A program made the translations under genes and the position numbers. The notes beneath the pieces are model-generated. The model was not told the origin of the DNA, searched no databases, and saw only the letters and a list, made by a program, of their open reading frames with translations. Below are positions 10,567 to 20,745 of a DNA stretch of 64,000 nt, one piece after another. Origin of the DNA: Byssochlamys sp. IMV 00236 (Eukaryota; Ascomycota; Eurotiomycetes; Eurotiales; Thermoascaceae). Within the stretch, counting starts at the first letter, position 1, and the number at the start of each line of letters is the position of its first letter. The stretch is taken from the NCBI GenBank assembly GCA_001931875.2, contig MSJH02000695.1:1-64000 (forward strand), in the 5' to 3' direction.

Positions 10567-11478
10567 ATGTATCCTAAACCATCCACAACGACTGACCAAA
10601 ATGCCTGGTCGAAAACAAAAGGCCTCTCGAAACGCGGCTTCGACAAAGCATGGAACGCTCTCGACAAGCTTGGTGCCCCCGTGAACAAACTCAGCAACAA
10701 GCTCGGCTCAGAAGCATTCTGGCCCATGACCATCGACAAAGAAGCTGAAAAGGCAGCCCGTATTCTCCGCAGCTTCTGCAAAGATGGCATATATCTCGAT
10801 AAAGAGAGACCGAACGATCCCCGTGCGACGGAGAAACAGATCAACGAACCGCGCGGAAAACAGAAAGTACTACAGAAGATTCCGACAGAGGTGATTCGAC
10901 AGGCGAAGGGACTTGCTATTTTCACAACTATGCGCACGGGTCTGTGGTTCAGTGGTGCAGGAGGCAGCGGCGTGCTCGTGGCTAGGATTCCAGAGACTGG
11001 CGAGTGGAGTGCGCCTTCGGGGATCTTGCTTCATACGGCTGGTCTGGGGTTTCTGGCTGGTATTGATATTTACGACTGTGTCGTGGTCATTAATACCTAT
11101 GAGGCGTTGCAGGCCTTTACAAAGATCCGATGCACTCTTGGTGGAGAAGTCAGTGCTGCCTTGGGACCCGTGGGTATGGGAGGGATCCTAGAATCAGAAG
11201 TGCATAAACGACAGGCGCCTATATGGACATACTTGAAAAGTAGAGGGTTCTACGCTGGTGTGCAGGTGGATGGGACGGTTGTGGTTGAGCGTACAGATGA
11301 GAATGAACGGTTTTATGGGCGGAAGATTCCGGCGCAGGAGATCCTCACGGGGAGGGCGTGGAATGATCAATTCGAGTCGTTGAAGATGTTGAGGAATACG
11401 ATTAAGGCGGCGGAGGGCGATCACAGTGCGGATGTGGCTGTCTCCAATCAATTTGCCCAGACAGTGGTTCACAGGTAG
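10567..11478 (+). CDS. Ysc84/SYLF-domain protein
   Basis: Intronless, 303 aa from the ATG at 10567. From about residue 100 to 290 it carries the SYLF (Ysc84, DUF500) domain: I-P-T-E-V-I-R-Q-A-K-G-L-A-I-F, G-L-W-F-S-G-A-G-G-S-G-V-L-V-A-R, the W-S-A-P-S stretch, D-C-V-V-V-I-N, G-G-E-V-S-A-A-L-G-P-V-G and a C-terminal K-S-R-G-F-Y-A-G-V-Q-V-D-G. In yeast Ysc84/Lsb3 this domain binds actin and phosphoinositides at endocytic sites. No SH3 domain is present here, unlike Ysc84, so this is one of the SYLF-only fungal paralogues; an endocytic role is an inference. A basic N-terminal region of about 60 residues precedes the domain. Confidence 0.87.
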   Translation: MYPKPSTTTDQNAWSKTKGLSKRGFDKAWNALDKLGAPVNKLSNKLGSEAFWPMTIDKEAEKAARILRSFCKDGIYLDKERPNDPRATEKQINEPRGKQKVLQKIPTEVIRQAKGLAIFTTMRTGLWFSGAGGSGVLVARIPETGEWSAPSGILLHTAGLGFLAGIDIYDCVVVINTYEALQAFTKIRCTLGGEVSAALGPVGMGGILESEVHKRQAPIWTYLKSRGFYAGVQVDGTVVVERTDENERFYGRKIPAQEILTGRAWNDQFESLKMLRNTIKAAEGDHSADVAVSNQFAQTVVHR

Positions 11479-11802
11479 GGGATGGATGAGAGCTGAAATT
11501 CTAGCAGATACCTACATAGGTAATGTGAGCGCATACAGTAGCAAATGGGAACATGATTTTGAGACAAAGCTGTCCCTGTGGATATCAAAAGGAATGATCT
11601 GTGCAACATCTTAATTTGACAGACACGCTGTAGTGATCATCAGGCGATGGTGATACTCCAAGCTTCCTTGGGTCCCCGTCCCTAATTGGCGGGTCACTTG
11701 TTGCTGGGCGGGAGCTGCCTAACAGAGTCCACGGTCTGGGTTTTGGCTCTCAGCTTAGGATTGATAAAGCCTCGTTCGAAACCATCCATCGACCCCACGG
11801 TG
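11479..11802. other. intergenic, no gene seen
   Basis: 324 bp between two plus-strand genes. The frame of the next gene continues upstream to 11686 without an ATG, so this stretch is best read as 3' region plus promoter. Confidence 0.4.
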
Positions 11803-13789
11803 ATGAATTCTCGTTTTTGCATACCTCTATCGTCGGCTGTGCCAGAATGGACGGCGCAAAGATCCAAGTCATTTGTCGACGGCCCATTCCATCTTCCAAA
11901 GGTTCTATCCCGGCAACTTTCAAGTAGCAGAAGTCGCCCAAACCACTTCCGATATACAGGTGACCGCAAAACGCATACGTCAATACATCACTCTGAATAT
12001 GAAGACTTTTTCCGCTACACCAGTGGGCGTTGGCTTTGGGATGAGGAGCGACAGCTTCGCGACAGATACAAACGCTTCAACGTTAAAAAGCTCCAAGAGA
12101 TCTCAGCTAAAAGCATAGGTTCAAAAAAATGTGTCTCCATGATCAAACTCGCAGAAGGAGGGTACAATAAGATCTTTCGTTTAATTATGGACGACGGAAA
12201 AGTTGCTATAGCGCGCATTCCAAATCCAAATGCTGGACCTAAATTCTATACTACCGCATCCGAAGTGGCCACGATGGAATTCGTGAGTCTAAAGTCTATA
12301 TGCTTAGGTCAACGGCGTAACGCTGATATGGAGTGATAGGCTCGAACAGTACTAGGTATTCCAGTACCACGAGTATACACGTGGAGTGCTGTGGATGATA
12401 ATTCAGTTGGTTCAGAATACATCATCATGGAAGAGGCTGTCGGGACGCAACTCGAAAACGTGTGGGAAGGACTGACACCTCCTTCAAAGCTTGAAGTCAT
12501 GAGAGAAATTGTGAAGTTGGAGCAGAAAATGTTATCCGTGTCTTTTTCACAGTAAGTTACCATTTATTATCATAATTTCTATTTCTGTTTCTATTTTTAT
12601 TTGGAAACAGATTGTTTACAGGCCCTTTAGCTATGGTAGCATATACTTTGCGAACAGCGCCGTTAAAGGCGCAGTGCCCGCAGAAATCACCAGTGATACG
12701 TCTGTAGGGTTGAAAGACAAAGTATCCAAGACGTTCACTATCGGGCCCTCCGTTGGTAGAGGCTTCTGGCGTGGAGAACGCTCCGCGATGGATATCGATC
12801 GTGGTCCCTGTACGTTACAGAGCGCCTTTATTTATGATTCCAGTGACTAAACGTATTAAGGGTCCAACGCCGTCGACTACGTTATGTCTGTGGGACGTCG
12901 AGAAATCGCGTGGATTAAGCGTTACGCAGTTGCAAAAGCGCCTAGCGACCCTCTCGTCGTCTCTACAGCACAAAACGACCCAGAAGCTCATATTCAGCTC
13001 CTGGAGAAGTACCTCCAAGTCGCTCCATATCTTGTAGAAGTTGACCGGGAACTCATTGAATCAATATTATGGCATGATGATCTCCATGGTTCAAATATTT
13101 TTGTTGATGGCAATCGCATCACTTCCGTTATCGACTGGCAGAGCGTATGGGCTGGTCCTCTTCTCTTTCGAGCCCGGCCTTGCCCGATAATTGACTATCA
13201 AGGTCCTGTCCTGTTGAAACGACCGGATAATTTCGAAGATCTCGATGAAGAGCGGAAAGTTCAGATCAAAGCACAAATTGCGAGGTCAACGCTGTCTCAG
13301 CTTTATATATTAGAATCGGAGAAGCGTAATCCAAAGCTAGCCAAGGCGTTTACTCTGGACCATGGAAAGACAAGACGCCTTGCTGTGGAGTACTCAGGGG
13401 ATTCGTGGGACGATGATATAGTGTCATTTCGGGAGACACTCATCAATGTCGAGAGGTACATATTTCTTCGCTGGGAACTCTAGACAGTTGAGATACAACG
13501 GCTAACGTGTCATAGATATTGGAAAGAACTAGGACTCAAAGAGAACTGTCCAATTCATTTCACCGAGCAAGATTTAAAGAGCCATTTACAGGATGCGGAG
13601 GGATGGAACGAAGTCCAAGATTTCTTTGATCACATAGATCATCTGGTGAAGAGAGATGGTTGGACAAGTAACGAAAGATATGAGGATGCTGTTGCATTCT
13701 TTTCAGAGTTACGAAAGGTTGGCCTTCAGAACTTGACCGGTAGTGAGAGGGAGGAATTTGAGAGAGAGACTCGCTGGGTAGACAGATAA
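11803..13789 (+). CDS. Aim9-like aminoglycoside phosphotransferase-family protein
   Basis: Five exons, 11803-12282, 12340-12551, 12622-12809, 12861-13455 and 13516-13789, join in frame to 582 aa; all four introns have GT...AG ends. It resembles the fungal Aim9-like branch of the APH family: F-R-Y-T-S-G-R-W-L-W-D-E-E near the N-terminus, K-L-A-E-G-G-Y-N-K-I-F-R-L glycine loop, I-A-R-I-P strand with the presumed nucleotide-site basic residue, S-E-Y-I-I-M-E-E-A hinge, the catalytic loop W-H-D-D-L-H-G-S-N-I-F and the metal-binding I-D-W-Q. The first ~55 residues are basic and Ser-rich, consistent with mitochondrial import, as for yeast Aim9 (altered inheritance of mitochondria). The substrate of this family is unknown; antibiotic resistance is not implied. 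Confidence 0.85.
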
Positions 13790-13939
13790 AGGTGGTCAGA
13801 ATTCCTATCTTGTACAGTATTCACGCATAGATGAGGCGCCTGGACTTTGGCTTTGGCTTGTGCTTCATGGATTCATGATAAGACTGCTAACTACGCCACT
13901 AACAATATCAATAGATCCCCATATCAAATCACAGCCGTA

Positions 13940-14352
13940 TCAATTTCTCTCGTTAAATAACTCCTGCAAATCAGCCTCAGCCTTCTGCGGATCTTCATTC
14001 TTCACATCTATGACACATTTGGCCAAAATCTTATGGCTGTCCTTCTGCGCAGATTTCTTTACTTCCGCATCATCTGCGTTTTTGTTCGCTTGCATGATGA
14101 TCTCATGCTCGTTATCACTGTAAATTTTCGTCCAGGCAATTCCGTCGAGGGACTTCCGAACCGTCTTCTTAGAGATATCCATCTACATCGAATTAAGTCC
14201 ATGTCAGAAAGTTGTGTCATGCATTGGGTTTATCAGCATGTACATAGACTTACCTTTGAGACTAGTTCTGTTACTGAGTATTCACGATGTTGACCGTCTT
14301 TCTGGTGATTTGTTGGCGTACAAAGTGTATGTCTAGGTAATCCGTCAATCAT
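13940..14352 (-). CDS. small two-exon protein, unknown function
   Basis: Exons 14352-14254 and 14182-13940 are joined by a 71-bp intron with GTAAGT donor, GCTGAT branch-like motif and TAG acceptor, giving 113 aa. The start is the first ATG in the frame (14352). The product is rich in Lys, Glu and Asp, has no signal peptide or membrane segment, and the last ~60 residues look helical (NKNADDAEVKKSAQKD, then KAEADLQELF). I do not recognise a family. Support for a real gene is the intact frame across a consensus intron; against it is the small size and lack of any known domain. Confidence 0.45.
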
Positions 14353-14738
14353 CCGTTTGCAGCAGGTTCTTTGGTATAGGATAGAACCTACTAGGTCACT
14401 AGAATCTCGATTCTTTGTATGCTTAGGAATCAAATATGGGTTCGAAACTCACTAGAACTAGAGTTAAGCAAGCATAGCTGGGTGGTTCAAATCATACCAT
14501 GCTTCCGTGCTCTGGATTTGACAACTTCCCCTCCGGAGAATTCGATTACCATGCACTATTCACATCTGGTATTCATTTCTTCTTCTGATCGATCTTAATC
14601 TTCACCGGCACTGCAGCACCTGGGAAGGTGACGTATTCTACAGTGAAGCAATACATAGTTATCCTTGCCTTTTCTGCAACGAACGATCTGAACCAATGAC
14701 ATAATTTATAGTAGATGCCTCGACGACCCATCACCCAG
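14353..14738. other. intergenic, no gene seen
   Basis: About 390 bp between two minus-strand genes; it should contain the promoter of the small unknown gene and the 3' end of the YjbQ-family gene. Confidence 0.4.
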
Positions 14739-15281
14739 TCAAGCCTTCTCTCCCTGGATAGTCGCAACGACCTTTCTCGAGTGCTTGCTTGCGCGGAATT
14801 CAAGGTACCAGATACCCTGCCAGGTACCGGTGTTCAGACGGCCATTGGTAATAGGAATAGACACAGAAGCACCGATGAGGGCAGATTTGATATGGGCCTA
14901 AAATAGCACCAGCAAATTCAGTTAGACATTCCAATCTAATCCCACAGATTCTCAAGATTCAATCCTAATTTAATCCCCGCGAGGAGCAATCTGATTACTC
15001 ACCGGCATATCATCCTCTCCCTCCGCACTGTGTCGATAAAGATTTCCCTTGCGATCCGCCGGTGCGATGCGATCCAACGCATCGCTCATATCCTCACGCA
15101 CATCCTCATCCCAGTTCTCGTTCAACGAAAGCGCACAGCTCGTGTGCTGGATGAACAAGTTCAGAATGCCGACCTTGTAGTTGCGCAGTTCGGGCAGTTC
15201 AGACACAACGGTGTCTGTGATCAGGTACGAGCCGCGCGAGCGGGAAGGAAGGGTGAAAGTCTTCTGGAACCAGGACGACAT
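14739..15281 (-). CDS. YjbQ/UPF0047 family protein
   Basis: Exons 15281-15003 and 14897-14739 give 145 aa, the usual family length. Family landmarks are S-W-F-Q-K-T-F-T-L near the start, L-N-L-F-I-Q-H-T-S-C-A-L-S-L-N-E-N (about 35-52), R-H-S-A-E-G-E-D-D-M-P-A-H-I-K with the conserved His residues, P-I-T-N-G-R-L-N-T-G-T-W-Q-G-I and a C-terminal V-A-T-I-Q-G-E. The intron falls inside the D-D-M-P/A-H-I-K motif. YjbQ of E. coli has weak thiamine-phosphate synthase activity; the physiological role in fungi is not known. The same frame extends upstream to an ATG at 15455, which would add 58 residues with a strongly hydrophobic segment; I chose the inner start because it matches family length. Confidence 0.85.
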
Positions 15282-15705
15282 GGCTGGCGTTGGATGCGGG
15301 GATGGTGGTTGGTGCTGTTTGGCGGTAGTACTGCGCGCGGGGATAATGAATTCTGGGACGAAATAGCTGAGCGTGCCGATGAAGAAGTTGGGGAAGAATG
15401 CGGCGATGAGGAGGAGTTGGAGGGCGAAGAGTTTGAGGGTCAGGGTTGTTGGCATAAGATGTTAGAGATTGAATCGTTATTGATTTGTTTAATTGATTTT
15501 GCTGCTATCTGGTGGGGGGAAAGGAAAGATGGGTTGGGGATGTCGACGTCATTGGATCGATCTTCTGCTGCGGCGCCGGTGAAGGGAGATTTATTGACTA
15601 GAAAAATGTAGACGGACAAGAACGCAGAGAATAGATCAATTCATGTGGTATCGATTGTGCATATAGTAGAGCTTCATATCCCAGTTGCATCCAAAATGGC
15701 GCTGT

Positions 15706-16098
15706 CTAGGTTTGGGTGCCTCCCCAGGTTCCGAAGAGCTTCACTCTCCCAAGTAGCTGAGTGGGTGAACCATCCACAACAATGAACTGTGATTTACGCA
15801 GATATCTGACCTCAACTACGCCAAAGTTGGGATTCCTAGAGTACGTCTTCTTCCTCGTAGAATATGGGACTTTCGAAAATTCTTGTCTCGAAGCCTCCAA
15901 ACACTGGACGCAAACCTTGCTATGTACGAAGGTTGAACGGTCGAAGAGGTACTCCAGCCCAGGCGACCTACATACCACCATCCAAGCACGAAGACAGTTT
16001 TCCATTATACTAGCAGTCGTTGGCTTTGGGATCAAGTCCAGATCTCCAATGGATTTCTGAGGAGCATGATGTTCCGTGTTTAGAAACTGGAAGAGCAT
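15706..16098 (-). CDS. hypothetical protein, doubtful
   Basis: A 130-aa intact frame beginning with ATG at 16098. It contains several cysteines (about residues 35-66) and a basic middle, but no recognisable domain, signal peptide or splice context. It lies between the 5' end of the YjbQ gene and the 3' end of the complex I gene. It may be a lineage-specific gene or a chance frame. Confidence 0.22.
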   Translation of the reverse strand: MLFQFLNTEHHAPQKSIGDLDLIPKPTTASIMENCLRAWMVVCRSPGLEYLFDRSTFVHSKVCVQCLEASRQEFSKVPYSTRKKTYSRNPNFGVVEVRYLRKSQFIVVDGSPTQLLGRVKLFGTWGGTQT

Positions 16099-16399
16099 GA
16101 TTGGTGCAGGGGAAGTGACTTAATGTGGATGTATACCTAGTGCCTAGCGACGACGCATATGGAAAATATCAAATATCAAGTATGGTTCTTTTCTACAGAG
16201 ATATCTGTAACGGAAAATGCGACAGATATCCTCGCTATTAACAAGTCTTGTCAGCAAGACAGTTCTCCACTCAATCAATAATATCTATTGATCTGCATCT
16301 GCATACTAAGAACACTGTACAGGGAGCCCTCGCGGGCAGAAGGGCGGAAAGAAAAAAAGCTAACAAGGTCATCAACGCCAAGATATAAAAAGATCGGAT
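16099..16399. other. intergenic, no gene seen
   Basis: About 300 bp downstream of the complex I subunit gene; the probable 3' UTR of that gene. Confidence 0.4.
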
Positions 16400-17239
16400 T
16401 TATCGCTGTTCCCAACCGCTGTCCGTGACGCGCTGGGTCTCGTTAACTTCGGCAGGGTCGCCGGTAGCCTTCAGCGGGTAGGTGGTCGCGGGCAGGGACT
16501 CGAGATAAGGACGGTGCTTCTCGTGGGCCTATACGGTAGAGTTAGACTTCGTCTCGCTAGAGGTCGTATCAATGGAGTCACATACGAAAGGCAGACCGCA
16601 GTACGTGCAGTGGCAGATCTGGGGCTTGTCGACGTTGATGAAGATTCTGGGGTGACCGGTGGGACCACCGCCACCATCGCACTCGACAACTCTCTTCTTC
16701 TGCCAGCGGACGGGTTGTCTGTGGATAAGCTCAATGGCGGCCAGAGGTTGAGGCTGTTCATGAGGATCTCGTCAGTCGTGTCTGTATCAACCAATCGGAC
16801 AATGTGTATTCCCAATTGTCATTGTCCCTCCCCAACTCCTCCCTCAAAATCCAGCAGATGATCTAACAATTGATCGAAGGCTACTGACCTGAAGCTCTAT
16901 GATGGTCTGTTCGAAGCGAGGACCGGTCATGGCCTGCGCTCTGGGCTGCTGGCTCTTGGCCCAGGTGGTGGCGCGGTTGGGCGCCTGCAGCTGGCGACTG
17001 CGCTCTCCCACCTCGGGCTCCTCCTGGAGAGCAGCATCCCAAGCACCGACAGAATCGACAGGAGTGGCATTGGTCGCAGAGACATTGGGCTTGGGCTGTC
17101 GCGGGGTCGGGTCGTTGGCTGGGATCACGTTCTCAGGCAAGAGCCGGGCAGCCGTGGACGAGTAACCGGCGCGAGGGAGCGCAAAGGCACCGGGCCGCGT
17201 GGAGAGAGCCGCAATGCGGCTTCTGGCGGAGGAGAACAT
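16400..17239 (-). CDS. mitochondrial complex I 13-kDa (NDUFS6-like) zinc-finger subunit
   Basis: Exons 17239-16889, 16753-16586 and 16528-16400 give 215 aa; all phases fit with no leftover bases. The N-terminus (FSSARSRIAALSTRPGAFAL) is an Arg/Ser/Ala-rich mitochondrial presequence. The C-terminal half carries the zf-CHCC domain: V-E-C-D-G-G-G-G-P-T-G-H-P, then C-H-C-T-Y-C-G-L-P-F, the zinc-binding segment of the NDUFS6/NUMM subunit at the peripheral arm of NADH:ubiquinone oxidoreductase. It is needed late in N-module assembly in characterised fungi and animals. The gene is divergent from the Mpp6 gene with a 313-bp shared upstream region. Confidence 0.92.
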
Positions 17240-17552
17240 GGCGGTTGATGTGAGAGTGCTGGAACGACAGCCCGATGTGGATTGTCGAGGGGAAGCGAAG
17301 GGGGAGTTCGAAGATCGAGCCGGTGATGTTGAGTGAGGTTTGCTCGAGCTCGCGGGTGTCGGTCCTCAGCCAATCGGCGCCCAGCCTGCCCTTTTGCGGC
17401 GAAAACTGCCCGCCCGCAGAACTTCTATTTGTGAAGCTGCACTTTTCACAACGAACGAGCAGCAGAGCACGGCTCTGCTGGATGGGTTCTATATTTTTAC
17501 TCTTTGAGATATAGGAGAGTGTTCTCTTCTAAAATACACAACAGTCATCATC
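17240..17552. promoter_or_regulatory. divergent promoter between complex I subunit and Mpp6 genes
   Basis: 313 bp separates two ATGs on opposite strands, so both promoters must lie here or overlap the leaders. The part near Mpp6 is AT-rich with a TATA-like stretch (TATATTTTT) near 17491. No specific factor site is claimed. Confidence 0.5.
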
Positions 17553-18384
17553 ATGTCAGGCTCATCGACGCCTGGCGCAAAGCCAGAGAAGACAATGTCT
17601 TCGCGGCTTCTCACAATGAAAGTATGTGGAAATTGAAACCCCGACCCAGCAATCTTTGAACTATTTCACCGTTGAAATAAATGAAAAATCGCGCTAACAT
17701 AATATCACCAGTTCATGCAACGGGCCGCCCACGCAGCTGCCAACAATGCCACTGCATCCCCATCCGAAGAGAGTCGCACCACGCCGAAACGAGCACGACT
17801 CTCCATGGACGCTGCAGGATCAAGTCCTGCCACTCCCTCCTCCGATCTAGATGCCATCTCAGCTGCCATCAAGGCGGAAGAGCAGAAACGCGCTGAGGCA
17901 GTCGCGCGTCAGGCGGCCGAAGCTGGAGAAACAGAATGGGTGCTTGATTTCCCTGGCGCAGACTCTCCGGTATCAGCACAGCCACAGCAACCCTATATCG
18001 TGTCCGAGGATTCCTGGGATGTACCGGACGAGGTCTCTGGGGGACGCAGGAGCTATGGGAACTTCAAGCGGAAGAAGGTAATGTTAAATCCTATCATTCT
18101 GACAGACTAAATCCATAAACTAATTGCCCATTCAATAGAAATCCGCCTACGATGCGGTGGAATACGACTCGGATGATGACTTGGGTGATGTGGATCTGAC
18201 GGACCCAGCACAAGTCGATGCCATGTTGCAGAGAGCCAAGATCAAAGCAGCCAAGAAACAAGTCAAGAAATTTGACCCTGATAGTATCAGGCTGGGTGAC
18301 TTGACGAGTATCTCAGGTGGTCGTGAGGCCCCCAGAATAAGACAAGATTTTGATAAGAAAAAGAAGAAGAGAAAGTCGCGGTGA
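17553..18384 (+). CDS. M-phase phosphoprotein 6 homologue, nuclear exosome cofactor Mpp6
   Basis: Exons 17553-17621, 17712-18077 and 18139-18384 give 226 aa. The signature S-S-R-L-L-T-M-K-F-M-Q-R-A at residues 16-28, split by intron 1, is the conserved Mpp6 motif that contacts exosome subunit Rrp40. A second conserved piece, R-S-Y-G-N-F-K-R-K-K, ends exon 2. The C-terminus is very basic (K-K-K-K-K-R-K-S-R), fitting RNA binding and nuclear import. In yeast Mpp6 helps recruit the helicase Mtr4 to the nuclear exosome for rRNA and cryptic transcript decay. The gene converges on the dephospho-CoA kinase gene. Confidence 0.9.
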
Positions 18385-18803
18385 AGCGTAAACCAGGATT
18401 GAGCTGGTCTTATCTCTTTATTTTTTCTGATGGTTTCTGATCTGAGATCCGTATCGGTTGTTCTGATCCATATCTCCAGTTTCGGGGGGATGTTCGAGGG
18501 ACGGGCGTTTTGCTTCTGCATAGAATAGGCGTTACGGAAAAGCATGTGACGAGGTCTTCTTAAGGCATCAACGGGCTTTTTTATTAATGGGATCACTTTC
18601 GTTAGTGATTAATTGAAGGGAATCAAGAATAATCCATAATATCCAAATATACGAACTATAGTAAGTGCCAAGACAAAATATCCCGTATGAACGAAGAATA
18701 GGTATAAGGTCGATAATATTTACAAATGATAACTCATCGCCCACAGAAAAAGAGTATCATATAGTTAGATCCATTACTCAGATTATGTAAAACAGGGAAA
18801 GGC
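18385..18803. other. convergent intergenic region
   Basis: About 420 bp between two converging genes; expected to hold both 3' UTRs. AT-rich near 18600-18730. No gene seen. Confidence 0.45.
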
Positions 18804-19613
18804 TCACAGTTTCGCCTTTTCCCTCTGTGCCTTCTGATCCCAACTCCTCTTCGTCGTAAAGTTGACCGCCATGTTCCATACTGCACACGCAGCGCCCAGC
18901 GGCGGCGCCAGGAGTAAAACCCACGACCACCATTTCGGACTCGACGCACTGATCGTGCTCATTGCCCTCTGAATCTCCTTCTCAAGATCTGCCTTGTCGC
19001 CATCATTCCAGACAATCACGCCGCGCGCATTGCTCGTGCCCCGAAACTCTGCCTTTGCCACTTTGCCCAACACATCACCCTGGCTGCGGACGCGGTTTTC
19101 TGCATCCTCCGCGCTGAGATGCGGATCGCGCGCGCGTAGGCGCTGCATCTGCACTGCGGGATCATGCACCCCGACTACCACGACCGTGCCACAAATTACG
19201 TCCATTCCGGACTCGAAGAGCAGCGGGACGTCCAGCACGACCGCCCAATATCCACGGAGGTAGTAGTATAGTAATGCTTTGTATATCTCGCGCCGCACGG
19301 CCGGATGGACGATTTTATTCAGGATCATTCGGTCCCGTTTGCGCTCCTCGCTGTCACCGAAGACGCGCCGGCCTAGCGCTGGTCGGTTCAGTGGTCTGTC
19401 CTCTTTGCCCTCAGAGTCGGGGAGGAGGAGATCGGGCGTGCTGGGTCCGAAGTAGTTCACAATCGCGCGGTAGGCGGGCGTCCCGGGCTCGACGACCTGG
19501 CGGGCGATGAGGTCTGCATCGATGATGGGCAGGGAGTAGGGAGGTGCGGAGAGGAGGGCGGACACGGTCGATTTACCGGTCGCGATGGATCCGGTGAGAC
19601 CGATAATGAGCAT
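18804..19613 (-). CDS. dephospho-CoA kinase (CoaE/Cab5 type) with C-terminal membrane segment
   Basis: Intronless, 269 aa from the ATG at 19613; the frame runs further upstream but the P-loop begins five residues after this ATG, as in the family. Motifs: G-L-T-G-S-I-A-T-G-K-S-T (P-loop, 5-16), D-A-D-L-I-A-R (CoA-site region), the V-L-D-V-P-L-L-F-E-S-G substrate motif, R-L-R-A-R-D and W-N-D-G-D near the C-terminus. It phosphorylates the 3'-OH of dephospho-CoA, the last step of coenzyme A synthesis. After the kinase domain, W-W-S-W-V-L-L-L-A-P-P-L-G-A-A-C-A-V-W is a likely transmembrane anchor followed by a basic tail. The membrane (mitochondrial outer, ER or other) is not determinable. Confidence 0.92.
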   Translation of the reverse strand: MLIIGLTGSIATGKSTVSALLSAPPYSLPIIDADLIARQVVEPGTPAYRAIVNYFGPSTPDLLLPDSEGKEDRPLNRPALGRRVFGDSEERKRDRMILNKIVHPAVRREIYKALLYYYLRGYWAVVLDVPLLFESGMDVICGTVVVVGVHDPAVQMQRLRARDPHLSAEDAENRVRSQGDVLGKVAKAEFRGTSNARGVIVWNDGDKADLEKEIQRAMSTISASSPKWWSWVLLLAPPLGAACAVWNMAVNFTTKRSWDQKAQREKAKL

Positions 19614-20745
19614 GGTTGTGGAGTTTGTCTGATGTGTGAGGTGGTTTAATCCGGAGGTTCTGAGTGAGACAAGGTGATGAATGGTTCCCGAGTCGATGCG
19701 GAATCCGTCCTCCACTCCCTTTGTCAATGGGTTTCGGATCTGTTTCTCACGGTAGGCAGGTATGCGGTAATGGATCAATATGCGATTGTAATAACGTCTC
19801 TTTGTCTGTTCAGCCGGAGACGCCCTTGAAATTCAGCTTGTGAAGCTCCGATGCAGCTAAGAGGGACGCCGATGACGTGATACAGGGGAGGATGAGCGTG
19901 AGAACGGGATACGGGATAACGAGTGTAGACGCTGGATTCGTTTCGAGAAGAGGTTATCTAAAGAGCAGGTGATGGTCATTAAATCAATCAGGAACCGGCC
20001 TGTCAGCAAGCAAGTTACAGTTATCACCCTTTAACTACCGCGGGGGAGTTCCTGGACCTCGGCCGCCATTGCTAGCGCAATCCACCCCGCGGAGATGAAT
20101 ATCCGCAAACAGGGTGGTTGTGATTAGTATTCAACGGTACATAAGCCATATAGAGGACCTATAATCTTTCTTCAAAGTGTTATTCGCTCAGCATTGGATA
20201 TGGTATTTATTAATTTTTTTTTTTTTTTATTTTTATTTTTTTTTATTCCTTGGCATATTCCAAAAGGAGAGCACTCTATATCTATAATTTATTATGCGTG
20301 CGTACTGCCCATGCCAGCCATGCAGGCTCGATACATAGGTCTCCGATAGCGTGAGTTCCACTATCCTCCCGAGTATGAGCGTCCCATCAAGATGGTTTAT
20401 GACGGTTTATAGAATGAATAGTTTCTTGGAGATTTCAATCCCTTCTCGACCCACTCTAAGCTCAAGACTTTCCGTCGTCAATCAGATCTTTCTGATTATC
20501 CTCTTGATGGAGAGCTACGTTTCCGGCAGCTGAGATGACCGGCGCTTGGTCTTTTATGATCTCGCAAATGGGTTGCCCTGTTCAGTCTCAGCGCGATCGC
20601 AGCACGAGACAAGGGCGCTTAGCAATTTCCGTCGGATTAGATATTCCTGTAGATGTCAACTGCAGGCCTTGCGAGGTCGAAATCCGTGGAGCGCTATGCG
20701 GCTTGCGACGTATTTGATTTTCAATAACATATGAGCATAGATAGC
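19614..20745. other. intergenic, homopolymer-rich, no gene seen
   Basis: About 1.1 kb. The part near 19614 is the promoter of the dephospho-CoA kinase gene, and the 20.5-20.7 kb part is the 3' region of the DUF3431 gene. A T-rich low-complexity tract spans about 20211-20245. No coding frame is convincing. Confidence 0.45.

Noticed and set aside
5398..11478. A secondary-metabolite or detoxification cluster made of the hydrolase, GFA protein and NLP
   Set aside because: No backbone synthase, transporter or pathway regulator is nearby, and the genes have unrelated families and independent promoters.
11803..13789. Antibiotic-resistance aminoglycoside kinase
   Set aside because: The sequence follows the fungal Aim9-like branch with a mitochondrial-type leader, not a resistance enzyme.
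14436..14490. Possible tRNA because of GGTTCGAA/GGTTCAAA-like words
   Set aside because: No matching acceptor, D-arm or anticodon stem could be built around either word on either strand.
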